A stretch of DNA of 64,000 nt, taken from positions 5,356,001 to 5,420,000 of the forward strand of contig NZ_CP042467.1 in NCBI RefSeq assembly GCF_007993755.1, written 5' to 3'. The notes beneath the pieces are model-generated. The model did not search any database and was not told where the DNA came from. It saw nothing but the letters and a program-made list of their open reading frames with translations. This DNA is from Microvenator marinus (GTDB lineage Bacteria; Myxococcota_A; Bradymonadia; Bradymonadales; Bradymonadaceae). Positions 9,532 through 16,967 of this stretch are shown one piece after another. Each line of letters opens with the position of its first letter. Position 1 is the stretch's first letter. Position numbers and translations under genes: made by a program.

Positions 9532-10212
9532 TCACTGGCCGGGTTGTTCTTCATTCTTAGACGTCCGTTTTAGCCAGAGTTCGCGCGTTTTTTCCGGGAG
9601 ACCGTCGTGGCCTTTTGGAGATTTTAGAACGGTCTCAACTCTGGCTCGGTGCATCGGTTTGACGGTCTTCAAAATCTCCTCTGCATCTGCGTCTTGACCA
9701 AAAAGAATGAGAACCAGGGCGCGATGGAGTTTGACGTTTCGGCGAAAACTCCCAAAACGTATCGGGCTTAGCTTCATGCTTTCTGACGCAGAATTGAAGA
9801 GCTCCATCGCTCGCTCTAACTCACCATTCCAAAGCATGGCGACACCTCGGTTCATTACGAAAATTGGGTGCATAGGGTGAGCAAGATAGTTCAGACAGAG
9901 CTCTTCGAAGCTAGCCGAGGCCTCCTCCAAATTTCCTGCTTCGAGCAAGGCCTCCGCAAGCCGATTCTGGCGCCTAGCGTGGCGTTGTCTCCAGTAGGCG
10001 TGCGCTGTAGAGGCGAGTGCAAAAACGAGAATACTCAACACGAGAACAAGCAGGCTCTGACTCAACCACCACGCGAGGCTCACGATCAGGATCAGCAGGC
10101 CAAGCGTAGCGATTTCGCTCGGGCGATAGCCCACCGGACGAAGCGGCTGGTAGTGCGGCTCTTGAGGCAGTCGTCGAGTCAGGCTTTCTTCGGGATGTGG
10201 TGCATTTGTCAT
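9532..10212 (-). CDS. Membrane-anchored TPR-like protein
   Basis: About 226 residues. The frame is open much further upstream, but that part is antisense to the NodB gene and unlikely to be coding. MTNAPHPEESL at 10212 is taken as the start; ATG 10236 (MLSASVDS) is an alternative, and neither has a clear Shine-Dalgarno. A cytoplasmic head is followed by one long or two short membrane helices (IATLGLLILIVSLAWWLSQS, then LLVLVLSILVFALASTAHAY). A soluble tail follows with TPR-like helical pairs (LAEALLEAGNLEEASASFEE; NRGVAMLWNGELERAMELF). TPRs usually scaffold protein complexes; the partner is unknown. Confidence 0.65.
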   Translation of the reverse strand: MTNAPHPEESLTRRLPQEPHYQPLRPVGYRPSEIATLGLLILIVSLAWWLSQSLLVLVLSILVFALASTAHAYWRQRHARRQNRLAEALLEAGNLEEASASFEELCLNYLAHPMHPIFVMNRGVAMLWNGELERAMELFNSASESMKLSPIRFGSFRRNVKLHRALVLILFGQDADAEEILKTVKPMHRARVETVLKSPKGHDGLPEKTRELWLKRTSKNEEQPGQ

Positions 10213-10377
10213 CGAATCGACACTAGCACTCAACATGCGCAGTAGAAAAGGCGTCTCAACACGCCTGAAACCTCCTGAAAACTCCTCGCTACTAGTTGAT
10301 CTTCCACGGCGATTTGCTAGTTTCGCCGGGCACTGGATGATATAGTTGTACGGTCGCGTGAACCGCCGGGAGAATAA

Positions 10378-11574
10378 ATGAAGAATTTGAATTGGATGTT
10401 TGCTGGATTCTTGGCCTTGAGTTTGAGCGCATGCGGCACCGATGCCCCTGACCCAGAGTTCCTGGAAGATAACGGGGAGCCCTATACCGAAGATGGCATC
10501 GAAGCGTGGGGAGAGGCCTTTGACGACCTCCAGTCGGGTAAGGCTGACACCAGCGGCTGCAATGGCGTTTACGTCCCGGATCCAGGTGGATTCGGTGGCA
10601 AAGTCTCTTTGACGTTCGACGACGGTCCTCACCCAACTTATACGAATATGGTTTTGGACACGCTCGCTCAACACGGCATCAAGGCGACCTTCTTCATCAA
10701 CGGCAAACGCGTCAACTCCCAAGCTGCTCGAGACGCGCTCAAGCGCATCGTGGACGAAGGACATATCCTCGCCAACCACTCCCACAACCACTCGAATCTT
10801 GGCACCATGGCGGACCTCGCCCGTGTTGAGGCTGAAGTTGATAATACCCACACCATCATTGAAGGTGCGGGTGTGACGCCCGAGTTCTTCCGGTTCCCGT
10901 TCGGTAGTTCAAACTGCTCAACCGCCGACTTGGTGCGCTCCTTTGGCTACAAGATTACGGGCTGGCACACTGACTCCGCTGACTGGTGCTTTGCGAGCGC
11001 CACCGGTGGCGTTGGCTATTGTGACGCTCGCACATTCAAACACGTTCCGGACGCGGTGCGGGACAATATGGGCGAGTTGGTGATGCAACAAGTCTACCGC
11101 AAGAACGGTGGAATTGTACTTTTCCATGACGTCAATCCTTATACCGCTGAGAGTCTCGATGGGATCATTCAGCAGATGAAAGCCTCTGAGATGACCTTCG
11201 TGAATCTCGACGACCTCAATACCTTCCCCCTCTTGAACGGCGAAGAACCAGCAGCACAGCCATGGGTTGGAAGTGAGTGCGAAGATAGCGATACGTGTTC
11301 GTTTGCCGAGAACGCCTCGTGCCTTAGCTACGACGAAGGCGGGTTCTGCGTGATGCCATGTGAAGGGTTCTGCTCCGACTTCCCGGGCCGAGCCGGTACG
11401 TTCTGCGTGTCGCTTGACGGCGGAGAAACTGGAAGTTGTGTGTCCAAGTCGGCTGCGCAAAACTCAAATTGTGCGGCACTTCCTGGCACGGTTGCAGTTG
11501 AGAAAGAGCGTTATGTTGGCACGTCGTCGGCGCCTCTTTCCACAGCAATTGTCTGCCTACCCGAAGGCCTCTAA
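10378..11574 (+). CDS. Polysaccharide deacetylase (NodB domain) lipoprotein
   Basis: 398 residues, predicted envelope carbohydrate esterase family 4 enzyme removing N-acetyl groups from a glycan. Lipobox LSAC puts the lipid on C19. All NodB motifs are present: TFDDGPHP (D81 base, D82 metal), HSHNH (H134 and H138 metal ligands), FRFPFG (R172), a Trp-containing DSADW motif and LFHDV. After about residue 300 there is a Cys-rich module (CEDSDTCSFAENASC, FCVMPCEGFC) of unknown role. Between lipobox and catalytic domain lies SGKADTSGC, echoed by QGKADGASC in the lipoprotein at 33249. GGGAG stands upstream of ATG 10378. Confidence 0.9.
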   Translation: MKNLNWMFAGFLALSLSACGTDAPDPEFLEDNGEPYTEDGIEAWGEAFDDLQSGKADTSGCNGVYVPDPGGFGGKVSLTFDDGPHPTYTNMVLDTLAQHGIKATFFINGKRVNSQAARDALKRIVDEGHILANHSHNHSNLGTMADLARVEAEVDNTHTIIEGAGVTPEFFRFPFGSSNCSTADLVRSFGYKITGWHTDSADWCFASATGGVGYCDARTFKHVPDAVRDNMGELVMQQVYRKNGGIVLFHDVNPYTAESLDGIIQQMKASEMTFVNLDDLNTFPLLNGEEPAAQPWVGSECEDSDTCSFAENASCLSYDEGGFCVMPCEGFCSDFPGRAGTFCVSLDGGETGSCVSKSAAQNSNCAALPGTVAVEKERYVGTSSAPLSTAIVCLPEGL

Positions 11575-11585
11575 GGCTTAGGCGG

Positions 11586-12206
11586 CTAGTCGTCGCTGTC
11601 TAGCTCCCAAAGCGGGACCATCAGAAATCCAACACTCATGGGGATTCGCAGGATCAGGCCGCCGCCGGCCCAAAAGTCCGCGGCTTGTCCCGGGTGAATA
11701 GCCGTGGACGCTTCCAAAAAGAAGCCGATACTCGCCTCGCCGTGGGAAACACCAAACGCACAACCTTCCGAAGAGCTACACTCGCCAAAAACTCCATCGG
11801 ACCAGTCGGCCCATTCAACAGTGCCTTGGACTGTGAACGCGGCGGCATGCGGACGTTCTTGACCGGAGAAGAGATAGTGCGCTTTGACGTTTGTGCCCCA
11901 GCGTGGACCATTTTCCACGGGCCAAAGTAGTCCGCCTTCTAGGTATGGACCGTGCCGCAACTCCCCACTCGTCACTGGGAAAACACTCCAGCCTGGGCCG
12001 ATGTCGAAACTCCTAAAATAGCCGTTTGGATTGAGCTGCAGCAGATGGATGCCCGCCCGCAGAGGGAATGTGGCAGCTATCCCTTCTGGGCCACCTTTTG
12101 CTGCGACACCGGCATCGACCTTGATGGGTGGGATGAGCAGCGGGACCGGAACACATCCAATCCAAAATGTGGCACCAAGGAGCAAAATCGCGCGTTTAAA
12201 AGACAT
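11586..12206 (-). CDS. Predicted outer-membrane lipoprotein, beta-rich
   Basis: About 206 residues from MSFKRAILLLGATFWIGC (lipobox WIGC; ATG 12206). Further upstream codons are in frame but precede the signal peptide. The mature protein alternates hydrophobic and polar residues and is rich in Gly and aromatics (LNPNGYFRSFDIGPGWSVFP; GPRWGTNVKAHYLFSG), as in small outer-membrane beta-barrels. The last strand ends in LMVPLWELDSDD. The family is not recognised. Convergent with the NodB gene (11-nt gap) and divergent from the flavoprotein at 12279. Confidence 0.65.
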   Translation of the reverse strand: MSFKRAILLLGATFWIGCVPVPLLIPPIKVDAGVAAKGGPEGIAATFPLRAGIHLLQLNPNGYFRSFDIGPGWSVFPVTSGELRHGPYLEGGLLWPVENGPRWGTNVKAHYLFSGQERPHAAAFTVQGTVEWADWSDGVFGECSSSEGCAFGVSHGEASIGFFLEASTAIHPGQAADFWAGGGLILRIPMSVGFLMVPLWELDSDD

Positions 12207-12278
12207 CTCAGTTTCCGTTGGGTTGACGCCTGATTCTGGACTATAAGTGAACCAAATCCAAATCAAGGAGCCTGAAAA

Positions 12279-13199
12279 ATGCTAGGTATTTATGAGAGAA
12301 AAAGACTTCCGTTAATCGCTGCTCCGATGTTCCTAGTCTCGGGCCTCGAGCTCGTGCGTGCGACCTGCAAAGAACAGGTGGTTGGGACCTTTCCCGCTCT
12401 GAATCAACGCACCACCGAGGGCTTTCAGGACTGGGTCCAAGAGCTCAATGAAACGCTTGGTCCCGAGGATTCGGCTTATGGCGTGAACTTGATCGTGCAT
12501 CGCTCGAACCCACGTCTCGAAGCAGATTTGGAAGTTTGTGTGGCAAATAAGGTTCCGCTGATCATCACGTCGCTTGGTGCGGTGCAGGAGGTCGTGGATG
12601 CCGTGCATTCCTATGGTGGACTGGTTTTTCACGACGTGACCACGCGCAGACACGCCGAGAAAGCTGCCGAGGCGGGCGTTGACGGGCTTATCCTGGTCAG
12701 CGGTGGAGCAGGGGGCCACGCCGGTTTCCTAAATCCGTTCGGGTTCTTCAACGAAGTCCGCGAGTTCTTCGACAAGACCGTTTTATTGGCGGGCTCGATC
12801 TCAACCGGCCGAGATATCGCAGCTGCGAAAGTTCTCGGTGCTGATTTTGCCTATGTGGGTACGCGATTTGTGGCCACTAAGGAGAGCAGTGCGCAGCCTG
12901 AATACAAGCAGATGGTTTGTGACGCGCGCACCGCCGATATTGTGCATACGCCGGCAGTTTCTGGGGTTCCAGCCAATTTCATGCGGCAAAGCCTCGAGGC
13001 CAATGGCTTTGACATGAAAGAGCTCACGAAGCCTGGGCATGTCAATTTCGGCGAAAAGCTTTCGATGAGTGAGGAGGCCAAGGCGTGGAAGACGATTTGG
13101 TCGGCCGGACATGGTGCCGCGGCGATTCACGACATCCCGAGCGTCAAAGACTTGGTAGCAAGAATGAAAGACGAGTACACGCGGGCTCTGTCCGCGTGA
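12279..13199 (+). CDS. Nitronate monooxygenase / 2-nitropropane dioxygenase-like flavoprotein
   Basis: 306-residue FMN TIM-barrel protein. LIAAPMFLVSG near the N-terminus and the flavin-binding GGAGGHAGF (around 146-154) are hallmarks of the NMO/FabK-like superfamily; later motifs are LLAGSISTGRDIAAAKVLGADFAYVGTRF in two adjoining blocks. Members oxidise nitronates or act as enoyl reductases (FabK, PfaD-related). Although a PUFA synthase gene lies 6 kb away, this protein is much shorter than PfaD, so PUFA enoyl reduction is only a possibility. AAGGAG precedes ATG 12279. Its last codons (TRALSA-stop) are formed by a palindromic element. Confidence 0.88.
   Translation: MLGIYERKRLPLIAAPMFLVSGLELVRATCKEQVVGTFPALNQRTTEGFQDWVQELNETLGPEDSAYGVNLIVHRSNPRLEADLEVCVANKVPLIITSLGAVQEVVDAVHSYGGLVFHDVTTRRHAEKAAEAGVDGLILVSGGAGGHAGFLNPFGFFNEVREFFDKTVLLAGSISTGRDIAAAKVLGADFAYVGTRFVATKESSAQPEYKQMVCDARTADIVHTPAVSGVPANFMRQSLEANGFDMKELTKPGHVNFGEKLSMSEEAKAWKTIWSAGHGAAAIHDIPSVKDLVARMKDEYTRALSA
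13175..13199 (+). repeat. Palindromic element copy at 3' end of flavoprotein gene
   Basis: Arms ACGCGG and CCGCGT enclose GCTCTGT, preceded by GTAC. The right arm runs into the TGA stop, so the element supplies the last codons of the gene. A related element lies 35 nt on, at the end of the opposing gene. Confidence 0.65.
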
Positions 13200-13227
13200 G
13201 ATGAACCTTGGGCGAGTTCTGCACCAT

Positions 13228-13635
13228 TCATCTGAGGAGGCGAGAGCGCTCCTCTACAGATACAGAAGCCAGGAAGCCGAGTCCCGCTGTGGCTGCATGT
13301 AGTGCAACGGTCGCGATTCCAAGACCGATAGAATAGCTGGCGGCAGCTTCCGGAGTCTTCAACACATGCGCGTAGCCATGCAGAAGCACAAAACCCGTAA
13401 CCAAAGCCGTGCTGATCATCATCGCGGTCCGGCGCGCCTCTACCAAACTCACGGCCTTAAAACTCGCACCGAACGCGATTAGGCCCGTGGCCAAGGTAGC
13501 CAGAAGGTGGTCCAAACCGGTGACTGGATGGGCTAGGCCGTCCAGAAATCCTGGAGCGTGATAGTGTCCAGCGTGAGCGAGAGCCGTGTTGGCAGCAAGG
13601 AGAATCGCAAATAGGGTCAGGGTTTTGAGCTTCAT
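13228..13635 (-). CDS. Short HupE/UreJ-family membrane protein
   Basis: 135 residues from MKLKTLTLFAILLAANTALA (AAGGAA upstream of ATG 13635). Signal-like first helix, then a His-rich HAGHYHAPGF segment and the family signature HPVTGLDHLLATLATGL. Later comes HGYAHV and a Gly/Ala-rich last helix. HupE/UreJ proteins are nickel/cobalt-permease-like accessory proteins, usually about 190-200 residues. Here the stretch between the two conserved His motifs is only about 50 residues, roughly two helices shorter than typical. No hydrogenase or urease genes are nearby. The C-terminus (VEERSRLLR) is encoded by a palindromic element. Confidence 0.75.
   Translation of the reverse strand: MKLKTLTLFAILLAANTALAHAGHYHAPGFLDGLAHPVTGLDHLLATLATGLIAFGASFKAVSLVEARRTAMMISTALVTGFVLLHGYAHVLKTPEAAASYSIGLGIATVALHAATAGLGFLASVSVEERSRLLR
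13234..13258 (-). repeat. Palindromic element relative at 3' end of hupE-like gene
   Basis: Read on the minus strand: TGTA flank, arms GAGGAG and CTCCTC around CGCTCTCGC, ending near the TGA stop. It matches the copy at 14933-14957 at 20 of 26 positions, including the TGTAGAGGAG block. Confidence 0.45.
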
Positions 13636-13870
13636 AACTTTCCTTATTAGGTTTCGCGCCTCTGTCTTCATTCGAGAAATTCGAAGCCCAGCCTTGTACA
13701 GCGAAGGCCTTCGGTTCGTAAAGTACTATGGACGGCTACTGCATTTTTAGGTTTCTTCAGGTGAATCGCGTGGTGAATTTGGGTACACATCCAATTTAAG
13801 CCAAAGCTGTTGCTTTTTCATTGGTATTTTGTTTTGGTGCCGCAGGTTTTCGAGCGGTTAGGAGTGTGCG

Positions 13871-14926
13871 ATGAATGTGTTCAAGTTGATTGTCTTGTCT
13901 GTGGCGCTTTTGGGTTTTGCCTGTGGAGATCCGCCAACCAAGAAGGCGGGAACCTCGTCGGCCGGCACCTTGAACCTGCCATGCTATCCAAACGATACCT
14001 GCAATCCTGGGCTCATTTGTACGGATGGGTTCTGCAGGTCTATGGACAATCCGAACAATCCCACAAACAATTCCAACAACTCGAATAACCCCACGAATAA
14101 TTTCAATAACCCAACCAACAACTTCAACAATCCGACCAATAATCAGTCGAACACCGGCAATCAAAATAACCTAACCAACCAGAACAATCCGACCAATAAT
14201 CAGAACAATCCAGTTATCATCTGCGGCGACTCCTTCGCGGAAGGGAACGAGGCTTGTGATACCAGCGATTTGCGCGGAAACACCTGCACAAGCGTGGGTT
14301 TTGCGGGTGGTGGAACATTGAGGTGTCAAGCCAACTGCGCCGGTTTCGATACCTCGAGTTGTTTCAGAAGTCTCTGTGGGAATGGTCGCCTAGATGGTGG
14401 CGAACTTTGCGACGGCACCGACCTCGGCGCCCAAAGCTGCACGTCCTTGGGCTACGACTCTGGGACACTAAGATGCACTACGAGTTGTGAGTTCGACGAA
14501 TCCCTTTGCCGCTCCAACCAATGTGGAGACGGGTTAGCACAGGGAGCGGAGCAGTGCGACGGAAACGACCTTCAAGGATTGAATTGCCAATCGTTTGGGT
14601 ATGACGACGGAAGCCTTTCCTGCGGTGGCACGTGCCAGGTGGACCTCGCGGGCTGCTTCAATAACAGCTCCTTTGCTTGTGGATTGCAGCAGCCAGAGGG
14701 CGGTACGTGTTCTGTCAACAACCCGAACTCGTGTGCGTGCATGGGTTGTTTGAGTCAATGTGAAGTTACGACAACTAGCTTCCCGCCCACGACTGAGTAC
14801 AGCGATTGTGTGTGTGCGGTATGCAATGGCAATGACGGGTGCAACACCTGCAACAACGACGGACAATGTGACCCCTTCTTCGAATCATGCTCCTGTGGTG
14901 ATTGTGTAGACCACCCGCTTTGTTAA
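13871..14926 (+). CDS. Cys-rich repeat lipoprotein with Asn/Thr-rich linker
   Basis: 351 residues, probably surface exposed. Lipobox GFAC after MNVFKLIVLSVALL; AGGAG upstream of ATG 13871. After a short Cys pair domain (CYPNDTCNPGLICTDGFC) comes a low-complexity stretch of NN-P-T units (about 58-115). Three tandem Cys repeats of about 47 residues follow, each opening CG-x2-x4-G-x-E-x-CD and carrying C-x-S-x-G-Y/F. These resemble the Cys-rich repeats frequent in myxobacterial surface proteins. A last Cys-dense segment ends CSCGDCVDHPLC. No enzymatic motif; adhesion or surface structure is an inference. Confidence 0.85.
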   Translation: MNVFKLIVLSVALLGFACGDPPTKKAGTSSAGTLNLPCYPNDTCNPGLICTDGFCRSMDNPNNPTNNSNNSNNPTNNFNNPTNNFNNPTNNQSNTGNQNNLTNQNNPTNNQNNPVIICGDSFAEGNEACDTSDLRGNTCTSVGFAGGGTLRCQANCAGFDTSSCFRSLCGNGRLDGGELCDGTDLGAQSCTSLGYDSGTLRCTTSCEFDESLCRSNQCGDGLAQGAEQCDGNDLQGLNCQSFGYDDGSLSCGGTCQVDLAGCFNNSSFACGLQQPEGGTCSVNNPNSCACMGCLSQCEVTTTSFPPTTEYSDCVCAVCNGNDGCNTCNNDGQCDPFFESCSCGDCVDHPLC

Positions 14927-14932
14927 GACTCG

Positions 14933-14957
14933 TGTAGAGGAGGGCTCTGTCGTCCTG
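14933..14957 (+). repeat. Palindromic element copy downstream of Cys-rich lipoprotein
   Basis: TGTAG flank, arms AGGAGG and CGTCCT (one mismatch) around the invariant GCTCTGT loop, 6 nt after the TAA stop at 14924-14926. Opposite orientation to the copy at 15005. Confidence 0.55.
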
Positions 14958-14980
14958 AGTATCAAGACCCCATGGATACT

Positions 14981-16330
14981 ATGAAAATCTGCAGAACTCA
15001 TCCAACGCGGACAGAGCCCGCGTGTACAATTCTGGCGCTCTGCTTGGTCCTAGTTAGTTGCTCATCAGATCCAGACCCTCCCGTCCAGGACATGGGCACC
15101 CAGGAAGACGTCTCAAGTTCCGTAGATTTTAGCACCCAAGACGATCTCAGCACCTCCGAGGATCTCGGCACCTCTGAAGATCTCAGCGACCTGGAAGACC
15201 TTCCAGACCCTGACCCAAGCGTACTCGACCAAACCCTGGATGCCCTGCGTCAAGATTTCGAAGCTGAGAGACTTCGAATCGCCAATGAAACCGAGTCCGG
15301 ATGGCCGTTGGCCACCGAACAAGGCTATCTCGTGGTGACAGACTCCACTGAGTTTACCCACATAGCGGGCGATTTTGATGGCTGGCAGGGGCAAGCACTC
15401 ACCCAAGATACGGGCTTTAGGTGGGCAGTCATCAGTGAAGGACGAGCCTACAAGTTCCTTAGGATTCAAGACGAGACCCAGAGCAATTGGGCTGCCGATA
15501 TCTGGTCACGCGCCTACGGATGGGACGAGAATGGTCCAATCAGCTATCTGCGCTCGAGCATCGCTTCAGAGGCTCATAGAGAGCGTTTCTTCCAAATCGG
15601 AACTCAGACTGTGAGCCGACGTACCGTCCGTGTCTGGGTGCCTTCTGGCGAGCCCACAGCGTTGATTTACGCACACGATGGCCAGAACCTCTTTGAACCC
15701 GATGCCATCAACGGTGGCTGGCGCCTCAATGAATCCGCGCCAGAAGGGCTGATGATCGTTGGGGTCGACAATACCCCCGAGCGCTTTCAAGACTATACGC
15801 ACACCACCGACAACGCGACCGGCTCCTCCGTTGGAGGTGGCGCCGACGCCTACCTGGCCATGATCAAGGACCAAGTCCGGCCATTGATTGCACAACACTA
15901 CGGCGAGCCAGCCAAAGTTGGAATGATGGGGTCTTCGTTGGGTGGCCTAGTCTCGCTTTACGCGGCCTTGACGCAAACCTCAGACTACGATTTCGTGGCG
16001 AGTCTTTCGGGCACCGCCGGCTGGGGAAGCATCGACGCTCAGAACCAAACGATCATCGACTTGTTTGAGGCGGCAGCAAAACCGGAAATCCGCATCTACA
16101 TCGACTCAGGAGGGTTTGGCGATTGCGCAGACTCCGACGGTGATGGCATCGAAGACGACGGAGATGGCACCGACAACTACTGTGAAAACAAACAGTTGGA
16201 AGCAGTCTTGTTGAATAAAGGATTTGTGGCCGGCGTAGACTTCTGGCACTGGCACGAGCCCGGCGCGCCTCATAACGAATCGGCCTGGGCGGACCGGGTG
16301 TTTCGGCCGCTGGCAGCTTTCTTAGAGTGA
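14981..16330 (+). CDS. Secreted esterase lipoprotein (esterase D / feruloyl esterase-like)
   Basis: About 449 residues (ATG 14972 three codons earlier is possible). Signal ends LVSC. Acidic DL/EDL repeats (about 35-75) lead to an E-set/CBM48-like region (FTHIAGDFDGWQG) and then an alpha/beta hydrolase of the enterochelin-esterase/YieL type. The nucleophile Ser is in MMGSSLGGLVSLYA, with AHDGQNLF near the strand that supports the oxyanion site; candidate acid and His lie in IYIDSGG and GAPHNESAW. A Ca-binding-like stretch of Asp/Gly (DSDGDGIEDDGDGTD) interrupts the C-terminal part. The signal-peptide coding region contains a palindromic element (15005-15028), which lengthens the n-region. Confidence 0.85.
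   Translation: MKICRTHPTRTEPACTILALCLVLVSCSSDPDPPVQDMGTQEDVSSSVDFSTQDDLSTSEDLGTSEDLSDLEDLPDPDPSVLDQTLDALRQDFEAERLRIANETESGWPLATEQGYLVVTDSTEFTHIAGDFDGWQGQALTQDTGFRWAVISEGRAYKFLRIQDETQSNWAADIWSRAYGWDENGPISYLRSSIASEAHRERFFQIGTQTVSRRTVRVWVPSGEPTALIYAHDGQNLFEPDAINGGWRLNESAPEGLMIVGVDNTPERFQDYTHTTDNATGSSVGGGADAYLAMIKDQVRPLIAQHYGEPAKVGMMGSSLGGLVSLYAALTQTSDYDFVASLSGTAGWGSIDAQNQTIIDLFEAAAKPEIRIYIDSGGFGDCADSDGDGIEDDGDGTDNYCENKQLEAVLLNKGFVAGVDFWHWHEPGAPHNESAWADRVFRPLAAFLE
15005..15028 (-). repeat. Palindromic element copy inside signal-peptide coding region
   Basis: Perfect arms ACGCGG and CCGCGT around ACAGAGC (the loop GCTCTGT on the minus strand), followed by GTACA. It is read in frame as TRTEPACT in the esterase signal peptide. 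Confidence 0.65.
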
Positions 16331-16332
16331 GG

Positions 16333-16953
16333 CTAGAGGCTTAGCAACACGAAGTCTGCCGGTTCGATCATCATCGACTCGTGAGCCGTCATGAGCGAGG
16401 TGCCCGCGTTTGAGGCGCGAACGCCCGCGATGACGTCCGAATGTGTGACGACACCAAAGCGTTTGTGGGCTTTGCAGTACTCCTGAAGAGCCCCGTTCAC
16501 GCGCTCCACACCATCTTTCATCGACTCGCCGTTCGGCGGCGTTCGGTCCTGGCCAGCCTTCCAATGCGTCACGCGCCAATCCCACGAGCCAATCTCGGGG
16601 TTTGGATCGTCGCCTCGAGACAACATATTGAATCGAGCATCCACAATCACATCGTTAAGCCCAAGGTCTTCAGCCAGCACCTTCGCGGTGTTTTGAGCAC
16701 GCCCAATTTCCGAGGAAATCAGGACTTCCAGCCCAAGCGATTTGAGCTCGTCCGAAAGGTCCTCGGCTTGTTGAACACCCTTTGGAGTCAGGGCATTTGC
16801 CTGCTCGTCAGTGAGTCCGTCGGTCTGTCCGACATTCGTGAAAGCTTCCGCGTGTCGGATGACCACTGCAGTGCAGGTCCGCGTTGGAGCTTCCTCAGGA
16901 GCCGACTGACATCCCAGGGTGCCCAAGGCCAAAGTGAAGAGTAGTTTTTTCAT
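16333..16953 (-). CDS. Histidine phosphatase superfamily lipoprotein
   Basis: 206 residues; lipobox TLGC, so extracytoplasmic. The phosphoglycerate mutase/SixA-type catalytic motif reads VVIRHAE (RHA rather than the usual RHG), with the second Arg in SSEIGRAQNTA, the acid region in PPNGESMKDGVERV, and the second His in GVVTHSDVIAGV. Likely a phosphomonoesterase; the substrate cannot be told. GAGGAG precedes ATG 16953. Convergent with the esterase (2-nt gap) and followed on the same strand by no close gene; the DEAD-box gene ends 14 nt upstream of it. Confidence 0.85.
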   Translation of the reverse strand: MKKLLFTLALGTLGCQSAPEEAPTRTCTAVVIRHAEAFTNVGQTDGLTDEQANALTPKGVQQAEDLSDELKSLGLEVLISSEIGRAQNTAKVLAEDLGLNDVIVDARFNMLSRGDDPNPEIGSWDWRVTHWKAGQDRTPPNGESMKDGVERVNGALQEYCKAHKRFGVVTHSDVIAGVRASNAGTSLMTAHESMMIEPADFVLLSL

Positions 16954-16967
16954 CTTTCAGGTCTCCT

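Noticed and set aside
9532-10851. Long upstream extension of the minus-strand TPR-like gene
   Set aside because: The extra 200 residues are antisense to the NodB coding region and have no domain; the membrane-anchored protein begins around 10212-10236.
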